From Chryseobacterium indologenes (GTDB taxonomy: Bacteria; Bacteroidota; Bacteroidia; Flavobacteriales; Weeksellaceae), in contig DJTE01000048.1 in assembly GCA_002439165.1 (NCBI GenBank), forward strand, positions 86,089 through 150,088: a DNA stretch of 64,000 nucleotides, given 5' to 3'. Both the position numbers and the translations under genes were made by a program. Numbering within the stretch: the first letter of the stretch is position 1; every line of letters starts with the position of its first letter. Under the pieces are notes generated by a model. The model saw only the letters and a program-made list of their open reading frames with translations. It made no database searches and was not told the origin of the DNA. Below are positions 51,742-60,292 of this stretch, one piece after another.

Positions 51742-54120
51742 ATGGAAGACAACAAACAAAATGCAGGAAACAAAGGGAAAACCTTCCCTCTTCCTCCCAA
51801 AAATAAGAAAAATGGCTCCTGGAAAAGATGGGTTAAATTTATTTGGATTGGACTCATTGCGGTAGTTTTAGGAATTTCAGGACTTTTCTTTGCGGTTTCC
51901 CAGGGTTTTCTTGGGGAAATGCCTGATGTAAAAGAACTGGAAAATCCCGACATTTTTGTCGCTTCCGAAATCATTTCCTCAGACGGAGTGATCTTAGGCA
52001 AATTTGAAAAGGAAAAAACACAGCCTATCGTTTATAAGGACCTTCCCCCTTACCTGATCTATGCGCTTCAGGCTAAAGAGGATGAACGTTTTAAAGAACA
52101 TTCCGGTATTGACTTAAAGTCTATTTTAAGAGCAATACGATATGGTGGAGACCGTGGAGGAGGTTCTACCATTACCCAGCAGCTGGCTAAACTTTTATTC
52201 ACGAAAAACCCTTCCAAGAACCCTATCAAAAGGGGAATTCAGAAACTTAAGGAATGGTCTGTTGCGGTAAGTCTGGAAAAACGCTACACTAAAGAAGAAA
52301 TCATTACCCTTTATTTCAATAAATTCGACTTTACTTACAATGCGAATGGTATTGAAATGGCTTCTAAGATCTACTTCAACAAAAAGACTTCGGAACTTAC
52401 CCTTCCTGAAGCCGCAGTTTTTGTAGCCATGCTGGAAGCACCGATTGCCAACAACCCGATGAGGAATCCTGAACGGGCCAAGCGAAGAAGAGATGTAGTT
52501 CTCCAGCAAATGCTTGAAACAGGCTATATAGACCAGGCTACTTATGATAAAGCGGCCAGCTCACCTATTCAGGTAGATTACCACCCTATTAAAAATATTA
52601 ATGCAGACTACTCTGCTTACTATAAGTTTTATTTAAGAAAAGAGATTGACAAATACCTTGAATCTCATGAAAAGGAGACCGGCAAAAAACTCAATCTTTA
52701 TAAAGACGGGTTAAAAATATATGTAACCCTTGATTCCAAAATGCAGAAATATGCTGAAGAGGCTATCAAGGAACATTTAACGGATCTTCAGAAAAGGTTT
52801 GATGCCGAACAGAGAGGAAGAAAAGACCGCCCATTCTACTATCTGAGCAGTAAACAGATCAATGATGTAATGATGCAGGCTGTAAGAAGAACCAGCCGTT
52901 ACAAGCTTTTAAAAGCTGAAGGTATGGCTGAAGATTCCATTATTATGGAATTTAAAAAGCCGATCAAGACTTCAAGATTTACCTGGAATGGTGAGGAAGA
53001 AGTGGAAATGTCTCCGTGGGACTCTATCAGATACCACAAACAGATTGCTCAGGCCGGCTTAATGTCTATGGTTCCTGGAACCGGAGAAATCAAGGCATGG
53101 GTAGGCGGTATCGACTGGCAGCATTTCCAGTACGACCACATCAAGCAGGGGAAAAGACAGGTAGGATCTACCTTCAAACCTTTCGTATATGCAACCGCCA
53201 TTATGAAATTGGGAATGACCCCATGTTCAACGGTTTCCAACGGAACCTATGACCACAAAGGATGGCACGTACCGGGAAGAGGAGGAATGCTTACCCTGAA
53301 AGACGCATTGGCTCATTCTCAAAACCCGGTAGCAGCACGTCTTATAGAAATGACAGGAGTAGACGCTGTAATCCAGACAGCAAGAGACCTGGGCGTTACA
53401 GAAGATATTCCGAGAAACAATACCATTGCATTGGGTTCATCAGACATTACCATCTATGAAATGCTGGGAGCTTACAGTACTTTCGCCAACTATGGAAATT
53501 ACAGCAAGCCGGAGATGATCTGGAGAATTGAAGATGCCAACGGAAGAGTAATCAAGGAGGTTAATGTGGAGCCTAAAGAAGTAATGAATCCAATGTATGC
53601 ATACACCATGATTGAACTGATGAAAGGTGTTACCCAATACGGAACTGCTTCAGGAGAATTAGGAAGAAGAGGAATTTCAAAAGCAGTCGAAATCGCTGCC
53701 AAAACAGGTACCACACAGAATAACTCTGACGGTTGGTTTATGGGAATCACTCCTAAACTGGCTACCGGTGCCTGGGTAGGCTGGGAAGACAGAGCCACCC
53801 ACTTCTATGGAACCGGTGAAGGACAGGGTGCTAAAATGGCATTACCGATCTGGGCTATCTTCATGAAAAAAGTATGGGCAGATAAAAGCTTAGGAATTAC
53901 TCCGGATGATAAGTTTACACGACCATCTGACTGGAAAGACGGATGTTCCAACCTCAAAGGGCTTGGTGAAGGCTATGGCGATGACGGAGGTCTCCAGACC
54001 ATTGATGAGATCAAAAATCCGAGACCTGCAGATCCTACTCCAAAAAACAACACAGAAAAGAAAGAAGAAAACATCAACGAAAACCTTCATTCATCAGATA
54101 ATGTAGATTTCAATAAATAA
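51742..54120 (+). CDS. mrcA: Penicillin-binding protein 1A, bifunctional
   Basis: 792 residues. A membrane anchor (about 30-52) is followed by the GT51 glycosyltransferase (EDERFKEHSGID, GGSTITQQLAKLL) and a transpeptidase domain with STFK (GSTFKPFVYA), SQN (AHSQNPV) and KTG (AKTGTTQN). It polymerises and cross-links peptidoglycan. The C-terminal tail is Asn/Glu/Lys-rich. It is the last gene of the ricT-gldH-PBP operon, ended by a strong terminator. Confidence 0.95.
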   Translation: MEDNKQNAGNKGKTFPLPPKNKKNGSWKRWVKFIWIGLIAVVLGISGLFFAVSQGFLGEMPDVKELENPDIFVASEIISSDGVILGKFEKEKTQPIVYKDLPPYLIYALQAKEDERFKEHSGIDLKSILRAIRYGGDRGGGSTITQQLAKLLFTKNPSKNPIKRGIQKLKEWSVAVSLEKRYTKEEIITLYFNKFDFTYNANGIEMASKIYFNKKTSELTLPEAAVFVAMLEAPIANNPMRNPERAKRRRDVVLQQMLETGYIDQATYDKAASSPIQVDYHPIKNINADYSAYYKFYLRKEIDKYLESHEKETGKKLNLYKDGLKIYVTLDSKMQKYAEEAIKEHLTDLQKRFDAEQRGRKDRPFYYLSSKQINDVMMQAVRRTSRYKLLKAEGMAEDSIIMEFKKPIKTSRFTWNGEEEVEMSPWDSIRYHKQIAQAGLMSMVPGTGEIKAWVGGIDWQHFQYDHIKQGKRQVGSTFKPFVYATAIMKLGMTPCSTVSNGTYDHKGWHVPGRGGMLTLKDALAHSQNPVAARLIEMTGVDAVIQTARDLGVTEDIPRNNTIALGSSDITIYEMLGAYSTFANYGNYSKPEMIWRIEDANGRVIKEVNVEPKEVMNPMYAYTMIELMKGVTQYGTASGELGRRGISKAVEIAAKTGTTQNNSDGWFMGITPKLATGAWVGWEDRATHFYGTGEGQGAKMALPIWAIFMKKVWADKSLGITPDDKFTRPSDWKDGCSNLKGLGEGYGDDGGLQTIDEIKNPRPADPTPKNNTEKKEENINENLHSSDNVDFNK

Positions 54121-54140
54121 ATTCTCTTTTACCAATACAC

Positions 54141-54177
54141 AAGACCTTTCAGCAATTTGAAAGGTCTTTTCTTTTTT
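54141..54177 (+). terminator. PBP1A operon terminator
   Basis: An 11-bp stem (AAGACCTTTCA / TGAAAGGTCTT) followed by a T-rich run. Confidence 0.9.
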
Positions 54178-54183
54178 AATTAA

Positions 54184-54191
54184 TACCTTTG
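54184..54191 (+). promoter_or_regulatory. selO promoter, -7 box abutting the start codon
   Basis: TACCTTTG ends 4 bases before the ATG at 54196; a transcript from it would be leaderless or nearly so. Confidence 0.55.
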
Positions 54192-54195
54192 ATGG

Positions 54196-55737
54196 ATGAA
54201 TATTGAACAGATCAGACAGCCTTTTACTGAAATATTTCCCGGAGACTTTTCCGGCAACCCTATGCAAAGAAATACACCCAGAGTACTCTTTGCCACGATC
54301 CCTCCTGCCGGTTTTAATCATCCCGAACTGATTGCTTTTAACCAGCCTCTTTCAGATGAAATAGGACTTGGACGATATGAAGACAGCGATCTGGATTTTC
54401 TTGTCGGCAATAATCTTCCGGAGAACATCCATCCTTATGCCACCGCCTATGCCGGACATCAGTTTGGAAACTGGGCCGGGCAGCTCGGAGACGGAAGAGC
54501 CATACTGGCAGGAGAAATTACCAATACCTCCGGAAAAAAAACAGAGATACAGTGGAAGGGAGCCGGAGCCACCCCCTATTCAAGGCACGCGGATGGCAGA
54601 GCGGTACTGAGATCTTCTGTCAGGGAATACCTGATGAGTGAGGCTATGTATCACCTGGGAGTTCCCACGACCAGAGCTTTAAGTCTTGCGTTTACCGGTG
54701 AAGATATCATAAGAGATATAATGTATAACGGTAATCCTCAGCTGGAAAAAGGAGCTGTGGTTATAAGAACCGCCGAAAGTTTCCTTCGTTTCGGACATTT
54801 TGAGCTGATAGCAGCCCAGAGAGAATATGACACCTTACAGGACCTTGTTGATTTTACCATAGATCATTATTTCCCGGAAGTTACATCGGAAGGCGTACAG
54901 AAATACAGGGATTTCTTCGCCGCTGTCTGTACAAGGACTGCGGATTTAATGTCCGAATGGTTCCGTGTGGGATTTGTACACGGAGTAATGAATACAGATA
55001 ATATGTCTATCCTGGGACTGACCATTGATTACGGCCCCTATTCCATGATGGATGAATATGACTTAAATTTCACGCCAAACACAACAGATCTTCCGGGAAG
55101 AAGATATGCTTTCGGGAAACAGGGGCAGATTTCCCAGTGGAACCTCTGGCAGCTGGCCAATGCACTTCATCCGCTGATTAAGGATGAAAAATTCCTGGAG
55201 GATACTTTAAACCATTATGGCTCCTATTTCTGGGAAATTCACGATAAAATGCTGTGCAGAAAGTTTGGTTTTGATGAACTCCGCAAAAGTGATGAAGATT
55301 TTTTCACCAACTGGCAGGGCTTAATGCAGGAACTCCAGCTGGATCATACACTGTTTTTCAGCCAGCTTGAAAAATTGTCCGCAGGACAGGATGTCCGGTC
55401 ACTTTTTGAAAATGTTTCCTATTCTGTATGGACTGAAGAAAAACTGAGAAAACTGAACAACTTTATACAGCAATATCAGATCAGGCTTGCTTCCAACAAA
55501 ATTTCAGAGGAAGAATCTGTGGCTTTAATGAAAAAGTCAAATCCAAAATTTATTCTCAGAAATTATCTTCTTTATGAATGCATTGAAGAAGTTACCACCG
55601 GCAAAACTGAAATGCTGAACAAACTCACCAGAGCTCTGGAAAATCCCTACGAAGAGATTTATCCTGAACTTTCCGCGAAAAGGCCATCCGCCTACGACGG
55701 CACGGTAGGATGCTCTACACTTTCTTGTAGTTCTTAA
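54196..55737 (+). CDS. selO: SelO family protein adenylyltransferase (YdiU)
   Basis: A 513-residue pseudokinase-fold enzyme that transfers AMP to Ser, Thr or Tyr of proteins, linked to redox stress. Visible: HQFGNWAGQLGDGRA, GAGATPYSRHADGRAVLRSS (nucleotide loop), HGVMNTDNMSILGLTIDYGP (catalytic Asn and the DFG-equivalent Asp). The C-terminus ends CSS, so Cys sits at the antepenultimate position where human SelO carries selenocysteine. It may be translated from a leaderless mRNA. Confidence 0.95.
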   Translation: MNIEQIRQPFTEIFPGDFSGNPMQRNTPRVLFATIPPAGFNHPELIAFNQPLSDEIGLGRYEDSDLDFLVGNNLPENIHPYATAYAGHQFGNWAGQLGDGRAILAGEITNTSGKKTEIQWKGAGATPYSRHADGRAVLRSSVREYLMSEAMYHLGVPTTRALSLAFTGEDIIRDIMYNGNPQLEKGAVVIRTAESFLRFGHFELIAAQREYDTLQDLVDFTIDHYFPEVTSEGVQKYRDFFAAVCTRTADLMSEWFRVGFVHGVMNTDNMSILGLTIDYGPYSMMDEYDLNFTPNTTDLPGRRYAFGKQGQISQWNLWQLANALHPLIKDEKFLEDTLNHYGSYFWEIHDKMLCRKFGFDELRKSDEDFFTNWQGLMQELQLDHTLFFSQLEKLSAGQDVRSLFENVSYSVWTEEKLRKLNNFIQQYQIRLASNKISEEESVALMKKSNPKFILRNYLLYECIEEVTTGKTEMLNKLTRALENPYEEIYPELSAKRPSAYDGTVGCSTLSCSS

Positions 55738-55823
55738 CACAATTCAGCTTCTTTTAAACATTTTATAAAATTTTAAGATTTTCATTTTGTTTTTTTTTAG
55801 TAATTTTAGAAAAAATTAATATT

Positions 55824-56780
55824 ATGAAAAGAATTCTATTTTCTTTACTTGCTTTATCTTCTGTTTATGGAAGTGCTCAGACCGTTTTACTAAACGAAGG
55901 TTTTGAATCGTATACCAATTTTGCCATCAGTGGTATTGGAAATTGGCAGACTCTTGATATAGACGGCTTAACCACTTATTATGGAGGAGGCCCTGTAATC
56001 GGAGGAGAAACAGATCCTGAATGGACCCCTAACTGGCCCAACGCGGGAGAGCCAATGGCTTTCCAGATTTTCAATCCTTCAGCCTGCAATGTTTCCAATA
56101 ATTTAACTTCAACACCGGCAGACGGAGAAATAAGAAACTTCACTCCACATTCCGGAGAGAAATATGCCGCATCATGGGCAGGATCACCGGCAGGTGGCAT
56201 CAGCGCCAATAATGACTGGCTTATTTCTCCTGCAATAACGCTGGGAACCAATACCAACGTTCTTACATTCTGGGTAAAAGCTTTGTCTTCAAGCTATACA
56301 GAAAGTTATAAAGTAGGAGTATATACAGGAAGCGGAACCCCTACTTCCGCAGCCAACTTTACCATTATTTCAGGAACAGCAGCAAGAGTTGCCCCTTATG
56401 CCAACTGGCAGGAAGTTACCCTGAATTTAGATGCCTATGCCGGACAGACTATAAGAATAGGATTCCAGTATATGTCTGCAGACAAATATATGTTTATGCT
56501 GGATGATGTAAAAGTAACGGCCAACGGAGTACTTGCTACCAATGAAGTTTCAAAAGCAAAATCCAGTATTTCCGTTTACCCTAACCCAACAAAAGGAGAA
56601 ATTAATATCAAAACAGATAAAAAGATCAAATCTTCCACTGTTTTTGATATGTCCGGTAAAGTAGCCCACAAAACAGAATCCGATAAAACAGATCTTTCTG
56701 CTCTGGCAAAAGGAACTTATCTTGTGAAAATCGAATTTGCAGACGGAACATCTGCTACTGAAAAAGTAATCAAACAATAA
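55824..56780 (+). CDS. T9SS cargo protein with choice-of-anchor J domain
   Basis: 318 residues. Signal peptide (1-19, ending YGSAQ). A cleaved-adhesin/choice-of-anchor J jelly-roll domain covers about 25-235 (NEGFESY, ANNDWLISPAITL, MLDDVKVTA). The type A T9SS sorting domain covers about 250-318: SVYPNPTKGEINI, LSALAKGTYLVKI and the KVIKQ end. The protein is exported through the type IX system and probably anchored to the surface; its ligand is unknown. It is monocistronic, with terminator. Confidence 0.92.
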   Translation: MKRILFSLLALSSVYGSAQTVLLNEGFESYTNFAISGIGNWQTLDIDGLTTYYGGGPVIGGETDPEWTPNWPNAGEPMAFQIFNPSACNVSNNLTSTPADGEIRNFTPHSGEKYAASWAGSPAGGISANNDWLISPAITLGTNTNVLTFWVKALSSSYTESYKVGVYTGSGTPTSAANFTIISGTAARVAPYANWQEVTLNLDAYAGQTIRIGFQYMSADKYMFMLDDVKVTANGVLATNEVSKAKSSISVYPNPTKGEINIKTDKKIKSSTVFDMSGKVAHKTESDKTDLSALAKGTYLVKIEFADGTSATEKVIKQ

Positions 56781-56800
56781 TTTTACTTATTAATATCATA

Positions 56801-56827
56801 AACCTCACCAATCCGGTGAGGTTTTTT
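56801..56827 (+). terminator. Terminator of the T9SS cargo gene
   Basis: AACCTCACC / GGTGAGGTT stem (9 bp), loop AATCC, T-run. The -7 box TACTTTTG of the next gene lies just after, at 56833-56840. Confidence 0.88.
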
Positions 56828-56855
56828 ATTTTTACTTTTGCAAAAAAACAGATCC

Positions 56856-58133
56856 GTGTCTTTTATTAAAACAAAAATCATCCGGTTTTTCAAAATGGTA
56901 TTCCCGTCCTCTTCTTCTGAAGCGGCTGTTTTCCTGTTATTTTTTATTGGTTATGGAGTTCTGGGAAGCTACATTGCCCTTCATTACAGAATTATCTTCG
57001 ACAGCAGAATTCCGTGGGATGCCTATTTCAGCTTCGACAACAAAGCTATTGTAATGTCCGGAGGAAGCTTTGAAAGACATCCGCTCTCCTACTATTTTTT
57101 TAACTGGATAAGGGAAACCGCTCTCTTTATTTCAGGAGGAAAAATGGATTCCACATTCAGGCTTAGTCTTGCGTGGTTTAGCAACATGGCAGTGAGCCTG
57201 GCCATCGTTCAGGTTTTTAAATACCTGAAAAATATCATTGGGCTTCCTTTAAAAATAAGCTTACTGATTATTTTATTTTTTGGATTTTTTTCCACCGATA
57301 TTCTTCTTTCATTTACCCCTGAAAATTTTACTTACACCCTGCTTCTGCTAAGTTTATTTCACTATTATGCAGCTGTAAAACTTAAAAAAGACGGGAAAAT
57401 TGCAGGTTCAGCGATGGTACTCGCCGGAGTTTCCATTGGCGGGCTTACCATCACCAATCTGGTAAAAGTCTTTATTCCTGTGGCTTTTGAAAAAGATCTT
57501 TTCAGAAACTGGAAAAAAACAGGCAATGCTGTTTTCCGGATAACCATTACCTCCCTCTGCTTTGTATTTTTATACTTATTCAGAATTGATTTTAAGTATC
57601 AGAATATTTTTTCAAAAACCAGCCAGCAGTATGAAAAGTTCTCCAATGTAGAATCTATTCCGGATTGGGATATGATCCTTTCTTTCTTTTTCGGAGGTAA
57701 TATCCTGTTCCCCGGCTTTATGATCACAGATAAGCACAATATGAAAGGTTTCGATTTCAAAGGACTCTTAATGGAACCCTATTCATCCATATTTTCCTAT
57801 GTTTTTATCGTCATTATTCTCATACTTGTATGTTGGAGCTATATTAAAAATTTCAAAAACAAACTGGTTCAGATTCTGGTGATTTCTTTCCTGCTGGACA
57901 TCATCATTCACTGCATGATGAGATTTGGCCTTCACACTTCTTACATCTACGGCGGACACTTTGTTTTTGTCTATCCGTTATTATTGGGATGGCTTTTTTA
58001 TGCCTTCAGAAAGAGTTCTCAGATCATAACTTTCTTAACAGTGCTGATGGGAATTTTATTTGTTTTCCTGGCGGTAAACAACACAATACGTATGGCCGAT
58101 TTCTTCTGGTTCCTGAACACCTACTATCAATAA
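56856..58133 (+). CDS. Multi-pass membrane protein, GT-C-like (DUF6080-like)
   Basis: About 425 residues from the GTG at 56856; the in-frame TTG at 56838 lies within the -7 box and the first ATG is at 56895. About nine to ten membrane helices. Between the first two, an exposed loop holds DSRIPWDAYFSFDN and ERHPLSYYFFNW, where Asp residues recall polyprenol-dependent GT-C glycosyltransferases. The specific family is uncertain. It may add sugars to lipids or surface proteins; this is inference. Confidence 0.65.
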   Translation: MSFIKTKIIRFFKMVFPSSSSEAAVFLLFFIGYGVLGSYIALHYRIIFDSRIPWDAYFSFDNKAIVMSGGSFERHPLSYYFFNWIRETALFISGGKMDSTFRLSLAWFSNMAVSLAIVQVFKYLKNIIGLPLKISLLIILFFGFFSTDILLSFTPENFTYTLLLLSLFHYYAAVKLKKDGKIAGSAMVLAGVSIGGLTITNLVKVFIPVAFEKDLFRNWKKTGNAVFRITITSLCFVFLYLFRIDFKYQNIFSKTSQQYEKFSNVESIPDWDMILSFFFGGNILFPGFMITDKHNMKGFDFKGLLMEPYSSIFSYVFIVIILILVCWSYIKNFKNKLVQILVISFLLDIIIHCMMRFGLHTSYIYGGHFVFVYPLLLGWLFYAFRKSSQIITFLTVLMGILFVFLAVNNTIRMADFFWFLNTYYQ

Positions 58134-58134
58134 A

Positions 58135-58160
58135 AAAACTCCGGAGATTCCGGAGTTTTT
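58135..58160. terminator. Bidirectional terminator
   Basis: An 11-bp stem AAAACTCCGGA / TCCGGAGTTTT with a 3-base loop lies between convergent genes. Confidence 0.88.
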
Positions 58161-58179
58161 AAGATGTATGATCATGGAT

Positions 58180-58728
58180 CTATTTTGCTTCCGAGCAGAA
58201 AATTCTGTACTGCACTGCAATCGCAGATTTAAAATATTCCCTGATTTTTGAAAGATCGGAAGCAGCACTCTGCTTTGTGAAATAACTCCCTGCAAGGATC
58301 TTATAATTCGGTCTTAAAGAAGCATCTGTTTCAACCTTCAGATTAGGAAATCTTTTTCTGAAATAAGACTTTACCTCGTTGGCTTCCTCATTACTTTTCA
58401 CCGTGGTGATCTGAATCTTAAAGCCTAAAATTCTAGGATTTTTACGGCAGATTTCCGCATTCGTAAGCTCCCTGTTCGGAACGTAAATCTTAGTCGGTTT
58501 TGTACCTGTATTGCTGCTGCTGTCCACGGTATTATCTTTCACAATATTTGCAGAAGCTGTTTTGGAACATTTTCCTTCGATACTTTCCAGGGCAGCACTC
58601 ACTTTAGAGTCCATGGTCATGGTAAGCTCAGTTCCCGCAAGGGTATCTTTTTTAACAACCTGCTGTGCCTCAACGGTATAAAATCCGAACAACGATACTA
58701 TTGAAAATATTTTGATTAAATTTCTCAT
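58180..58728 (-). CDS. SPOR domain-containing secreted protein
   Basis: 182 residues. Signal peptide (1-21). A C-terminal SPOR domain (about 105-175) has GFKIQITTVKSNEEANEVKSYF and YKILAGSYFTKQSAASDLSKI. SPOR domains bind denuded peptidoglycan glycan strands, often at division sites. The middle segment is low complexity. The gene is monocistronic. Confidence 0.9.
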   Translation of the reverse strand: MRNLIKIFSIVSLFGFYTVEAQQVVKKDTLAGTELTMTMDSKVSAALESIEGKCSKTASANIVKDNTVDSSSNTGTKPTKIYVPNRELTNAEICRKNPRILGFKIQITTVKSNEEANEVKSYFRKRFPNLKVETDASLRPNYKILAGSYFTKQSAASDLSKIREYFKSAIAVQYRIFCSEAK

Positions 58729-58858
58729 TTAAACTTGTTTCCGCAAATTTATACAAATTAAAAAATTATACCAAACACAGTTATTTAGAATCAATACAAA
58801 TTAAACGTAAATGATATTTTCCCTTTTCCATATACCGTTAAATTCCTGTTAAAAATAT

Positions 58859-58866
58859 TATTTTTG
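58859..58866 (+). promoter_or_regulatory. Alternative Complex III operon promoter, -7 box
   Basis: TATTTTTG (TAnnTTTG), 47 bases before the actA start codon. Confidence 0.5.
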
Positions 58867-58913
58867 CGGAATTGATTGAATGTTCAATATTTTACTAACA
58901 TAAGATAATTTAA

Positions 58914-60269
58914 ATGATTAGTTGGAGAAAGCATTATAAACAAACGTTGATCGCAATAGGCTTATTGCTATCAACCAGTGCTTCAATTTACGGGCAAGAC
59001 GGCGATCCTAAAAATGGTGAGAAACTTTTCAAAGCGAATTGTACTGCATGTCACGCGCTGGATAAACAGGTAATAGGACCTCCCCTTAAAGGAGTTGTAG
59101 AACGTGTAAAGACAGAAGGTGGTGTAGACAGAGATTGGCTTCACAAGTGGATCAAGGACAACAAAGCTCTTAGAGCTTCTGGTGATAAATACGCCAATGA
59201 AATTTTTGAAAAGTACAACAAGACTGAAATGCAGGTCTTTCCTAATCTTTCTGAGAAGGATATTGACGACATTTTAGCTTTTACAACTAATCCTCCGGCT
59301 CCAGAACCGGAAAAAACAGCAGAAACTACTCCGGGAGGAGAAACTGCAGCTGCTCCGGCAGACAAATCCACAACAAACATTGTGATCATTTCTCTTTTAG
59401 CGATCGCAGGTTTATTAGTCTGGATCTTAATTAAACTGAGACAACTCGTTAAACTGGGACAGTCTGAAGACTTAGCCGGATTAAACGAAACAAGAGTCAG
59501 ATCTTTCAGTGAAATCTATCAGAAATACCACTATGTAGGTAAAGCAGCATTAGGTATCCTTGCTATTTTAGCCGCTTACGGCGTTTGGAACTGGATCATG
59601 TGGATCGGGGTTTACAAAGGATACAAACCCGAACAGCCTATCTACTTCTCGCACAAAATCCATGCTGGAGAAAATAAAATCGACTGTCAGCTGTGTCACT
59701 CAAGTGCTAAATACGGAAAAGTATCTGAAATCCCTTCTATGAATGTTTGTATGAACTGTCACAGAACCATTTCCGAATACAACGGTAAATACCTTGAGCC
59801 AGGAAAAGACAAAGCATTCTACGACGGAGAAATCCAGAAGATTTATGCTGCAACAGGCTGGGATCCTGCAAAACAACAGTACACAGGAAAAACACAGCCG
59901 GTTGAATGGACAAGAATCCACAACATGCCAGACTTCGTTTACTTCAACCACTCTCAGCACGTAGTAGCAGGTGAGCAGGCGATCATCAACTCTTTCAACA
60001 AGAAAAATCCTAACAACAAAATTGACGTTGTTTGTAAAGCTTGTCACGGTAAAATCGATACCATGAATGTTGTTCAGATGGCTAATGACTTTACCATGGG
60101 ATGGTGTATCGAATGTCACAGAACAACTGAGATTGATATGAACAACGGTTATAATAAAGAGTACTTCAAGAATCTACACGACAAGTTGAAAAAACAATAC
60201 CCTAAAGACGGCGGTAAGATCACGGTAGATGCAATTGGAGGTCTTGAGTGTGGTAAATGTCATTATTAA
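58914..60269 (+). CDS. actA: Alternative Complex III cytochrome c subunit ActA, six haem motifs
   Basis: 451 residues. ACIII oxidises menaquinol and passes electrons to cytochrome c or an oxidase. Signal peptide (about 1-28). An N-terminal class I monohaem domain has CTACH near residue 43. Two membrane helices (about 160-180 and 208-235) follow. A C-terminal multihaem domain has CQLCH, CMNCH, CKACH, CIECH and CGKCH. That makes six CxxCH motifs, so a monohaem cytochrome domain seems joined to the usual pentahaem ActA. It starts the operon. Confidence 0.93.
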   Translation: MISWRKHYKQTLIAIGLLLSTSASIYGQDGDPKNGEKLFKANCTACHALDKQVIGPPLKGVVERVKTEGGVDRDWLHKWIKDNKALRASGDKYANEIFEKYNKTEMQVFPNLSEKDIDDILAFTTNPPAPEPEKTAETTPGGETAAAPADKSTTNIVIISLLAIAGLLVWILIKLRQLVKLGQSEDLAGLNETRVRSFSEIYQKYHYVGKAALGILAILAAYGVWNWIMWIGVYKGYKPEQPIYFSHKIHAGENKIDCQLCHSSAKYGKVSEIPSMNVCMNCHRTISEYNGKYLEPGKDKAFYDGEIQKIYAATGWDPAKQQYTGKTQPVEWTRIHNMPDFVYFNHSQHVVAGEQAIINSFNKKNPNNKIDVVCKACHGKIDTMNVVQMANDFTMGWCIECHRTTEIDMNNGYNKEYFKNLHDKLKKQYPKDGGKITVDAIGGLECGKCHY

Positions 60270-60292
60270 TAACTAAAAAATTAGAAGTATAA

